Shown: positions 4,542 through 5,154 of the stretch, piece after piece
Numbering within the stretch: position 1 is the first letter of the stretch
Layout of the letters: each line of letters begins with the position of its first letter
Source of the DNA: an uncultured Gammaproteobacteria bacterium
Lineage (GTDB): Bacteria > Pseudomonadota > Gammaproteobacteria > Pseudomonadales > UBA5518
NCBI GenBank assembly: GCA_903921135.1
Contig: CAIXOY010000681.1
Location: 1-5,154, forward strand
Direction: 5' to 3'
DNA: 5,154 nucleotides
Program-made: the position numbers and the translations under genes
Notes under the pieces: model-generated
Databases searched by the model: none
What the model was told of the DNA's origin: nothing
What the model saw: only the letters and a program-made list of their open reading frames with translations

Positions 4542-4555
4542 GGCGCAGGTGCGCC
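4542..4555. repeat. Inverted repeat GGCGCA/TGCGCC upstream of the DUF4345 gene
   Basis: Perfect six-base arms (4542-4547 and 4550-4555) are separated by GG. The repeat lies 19 bases before ATG 4575, just upstream of the AGAGGAA ribosome binding site (4564-4570), in the 100-base gap after the second GFA gene. It could be an operator for a dimeric regulator of the DUF4345-GNAT pair. I see no clear -35/-10 pair in the gap. Confidence 0.4.
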
Positions 4556-4574
4556 CCGATTGCAGAGGAACTCC

Positions 4575-4937
4575 ATGACACCGGGCATCCTGCTGAATGC
4601 GATCTTCTTCCTCGGCATGGGCCTCTGCGCTCTGGCACGACCGGCTCTCGTCGTCGCCTTCGTGGGCCTGGTGCCGGGCACGGCAGACGCGCGCAATGAG
4701 ATCCGGGCGGTCTATGGCGGTTTTGGTATCGCGATCGCGGCCCTGCTCGTACTGGTTGCAGGGAACGCCACGCTGCGGCCCGGCGTGCTGCTCGCTGTGG
4801 CTGCAGCACTGCTCGGCATGGCCGCGGGCCGCGTCGCGAGTTTGCTGGTCGAACGCACGGGCAAGTGGCCGATCGTTTTCCTGCTGGTGGAAACGGCACT
4901 TGCCGGTGTGCTGTTGCGGGACATGGGCCTGCCATGA
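4575..4937 (+). CDS. Four-helix membrane protein, DUF4345-like
   Basis: This 120-residue, very hydrophobic protein has about four membrane helices (roughly 4-30, 49-63, 67-86, 98-114). After the first helix comes a soluble turn GTADARNEIRAVYGGFGIAI; the R-x-E-I-R-A-V-Y-G-G pattern is what I associate with the DUF4345 family of small bacterial membrane proteins, whose function is unknown. ATG 4575 was chosen because AGAGGAA (4564-4570) is four bases upstream and the protein then starts directly with helix 1; the same frame is open far upstream only as a shadow of the GFA gene. Its stop overlaps the ATG of the acetyltransferase gene (ATGA, 4934-4937), so the pair is probably translationally coupled. 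The family assignment is from memory of the motif and moderately sure; that it is an integral membrane protein is clear. Confidence 0.8.
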   Translation: MTPGILLNAIFFLGMGLCALARPALVVAFVGLVPGTADARNEIRAVYGGFGIAIAALLVLVAGNATLRPGVLLAVAAALLGMAAGRVASLLVERTGKWPIVFLLVETALAGVLLRDMGLP

Positions 4938-5154
4938 GGGATGCGAGTCTGTGTGAAGTGCTTGGCATCGCCTTCCGGCACTTCACGCAGGCCGATACCG
5001 CAGCTTGCCTCGCTCTCTTCGAGCTCAACTGCCCCGCTTACTTCGCACCAGAGGAACGCGCGGATTACGCGGCATTCCTGAGCGGCGCAGATGCTACCTA
5101 CGAGGTGTGCCTGTCCGGCGGCCGCGTCGTGGGCGCCTTCGGCTTGACGCCGGG
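4934..5154 (+). CDS. GNAT-family N-acetyltransferase (partial, C-terminus outside window)
   Basis: The frame from ATG 4934 is open for 73 codons to the right edge. The visible part looks like the N-terminal half of a GNAT acetyltransferase: FRHFTQADTAACLALFELN (first strand and helix, about 14-32), CPAYFAPEERADYAAFL (33-49), and YEVCLSGGRVVGAFGL (56-71), which matches the GNAT beta2-beta3 hairpin where 'G-R-V-V-G' is usual. GNAT enzymes move an acetyl group from acetyl-CoA to an amine; the acetyl-CoA-binding motif (R/Q-x-x-G-x-G/A) would lie outside the window, so catalytic competence cannot be judged and the substrate is unknown. It starts inside the stop of the DUF4345 gene (ATGA) with no strong ribosome binding site of its own. 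Confidence 0.82.
   Translation, partial: MRDASLCEVLGIAFRHFTQADTAACLALFELNCPAYFAPEERADYAAFLSGADATYEVCLSGGRVVGAFGLTP

Noticed and set aside
4098..4574. N-terminal extension of the DUF4345 frame by 159 codons
   Set aside because: This part is an out-of-frame reading of the second GFA gene; the real protein starts at ATG 4575 after AGAGGAA.
2223..4575. Integron gene-cassette array
   Set aside because: The gene mix (toxin-antitoxin, GFA, SMR, GNAT, all on one strand) is typical of cassettes, but I found no attC-like pairs of RYYYAAC and GTTRRRY core sites between genes, and two gene pairs overlap by four bases, which cassettes do not normally do.
3893..4696. Minus-strand open frame of 267 codons across gdx, GFA 2 and the following gap
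   Set aside because: It is antisense to three plus-strand genes with clear family motifs, and its product is low-complexity Arg/Ala-rich.
1..5154. tRNA, rRNA, CRISPR array, insertion sequence or phage attachment site
   Set aside because: No cloverleaf, rRNA-like stretch, regularly spaced repeats, transposase motifs or long terminal inverted repeats were seen on either strand.

Overview
The window is about 5.2 kb of GC-rich bacterial DNA. The genes have strong G/C preference at third codon positions and the gene set looks proteobacterial. The first gene resembles the alpha-amino-acid ester hydrolases known from Xanthomonas and its relatives. Together with the SugE-type exporter and the small cupin, this makes a gammaproteobacterium of the Xanthomonas/Stenotrophomonas/Lysobacter group my best guess. 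That assignment is inference, because there is no rRNA or other marker gene here.

Layout. (a) 1-1504, minus strand: the 5' part (501 codons) of an exported serine hydrolase of the CocE/X-Pro dipeptidyl-peptidase superfamily, leaving the window at its left edge. (b) 1505-1671: a divergent intergenic region with a sigma70-like promoter and a possible operator for the next unit. (c) 1672-2222, plus: a type II toxin-antitoxin pair, made of a PutA-like ribbon-helix-helix antitoxin and a ParE/RelE-type toxin whose genes overlap. (d) 2399-2794: a first GFA (CENP-V/GFA zinc-fold) protein. (e) 2795-3282: a stretch with no intact recognisable gene, holding two 10-bp palindromes and coding-like fragments that look like a decayed gene. 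(f) 3283-3645: a small cupin with a degenerate metal site. (g) 3720-4474: a SugE/Gdx small multidrug resistance exporter whose stop overlaps the start of a second GFA protein (ATGA), with a strong hairpin directly before that start. (h) 4575-5154: a four-helix membrane protein of DUF4345 type, overlapping (ATGA) the 5' part of a GNAT acetyltransferase that runs off the right edge.

From 1672 onward every gene is on the plus strand. They are best read as several short units (toxin-antitoxin; GFA 1; cupin then gdx-GFA 2; DUF4345-GNAT) rather than one operon, because gaps of 75-490 bases separate them. The mixture of small detoxification, efflux and acetyltransferase genes, a toxin-antitoxin pair of lower GC content and a decayed stretch suggests an accessory or variable chromosomal region. 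I found no integrase, transposase, integron attC site, CRISPR array, tRNA or rRNA. The clearest leads are the PutA-like antitoxin next to a GTTGCA motif, the guanidinium-exporter/GFA coupled pair with its RNA hairpins, and the ester hydrolase with a conserved carboxylate cluster.
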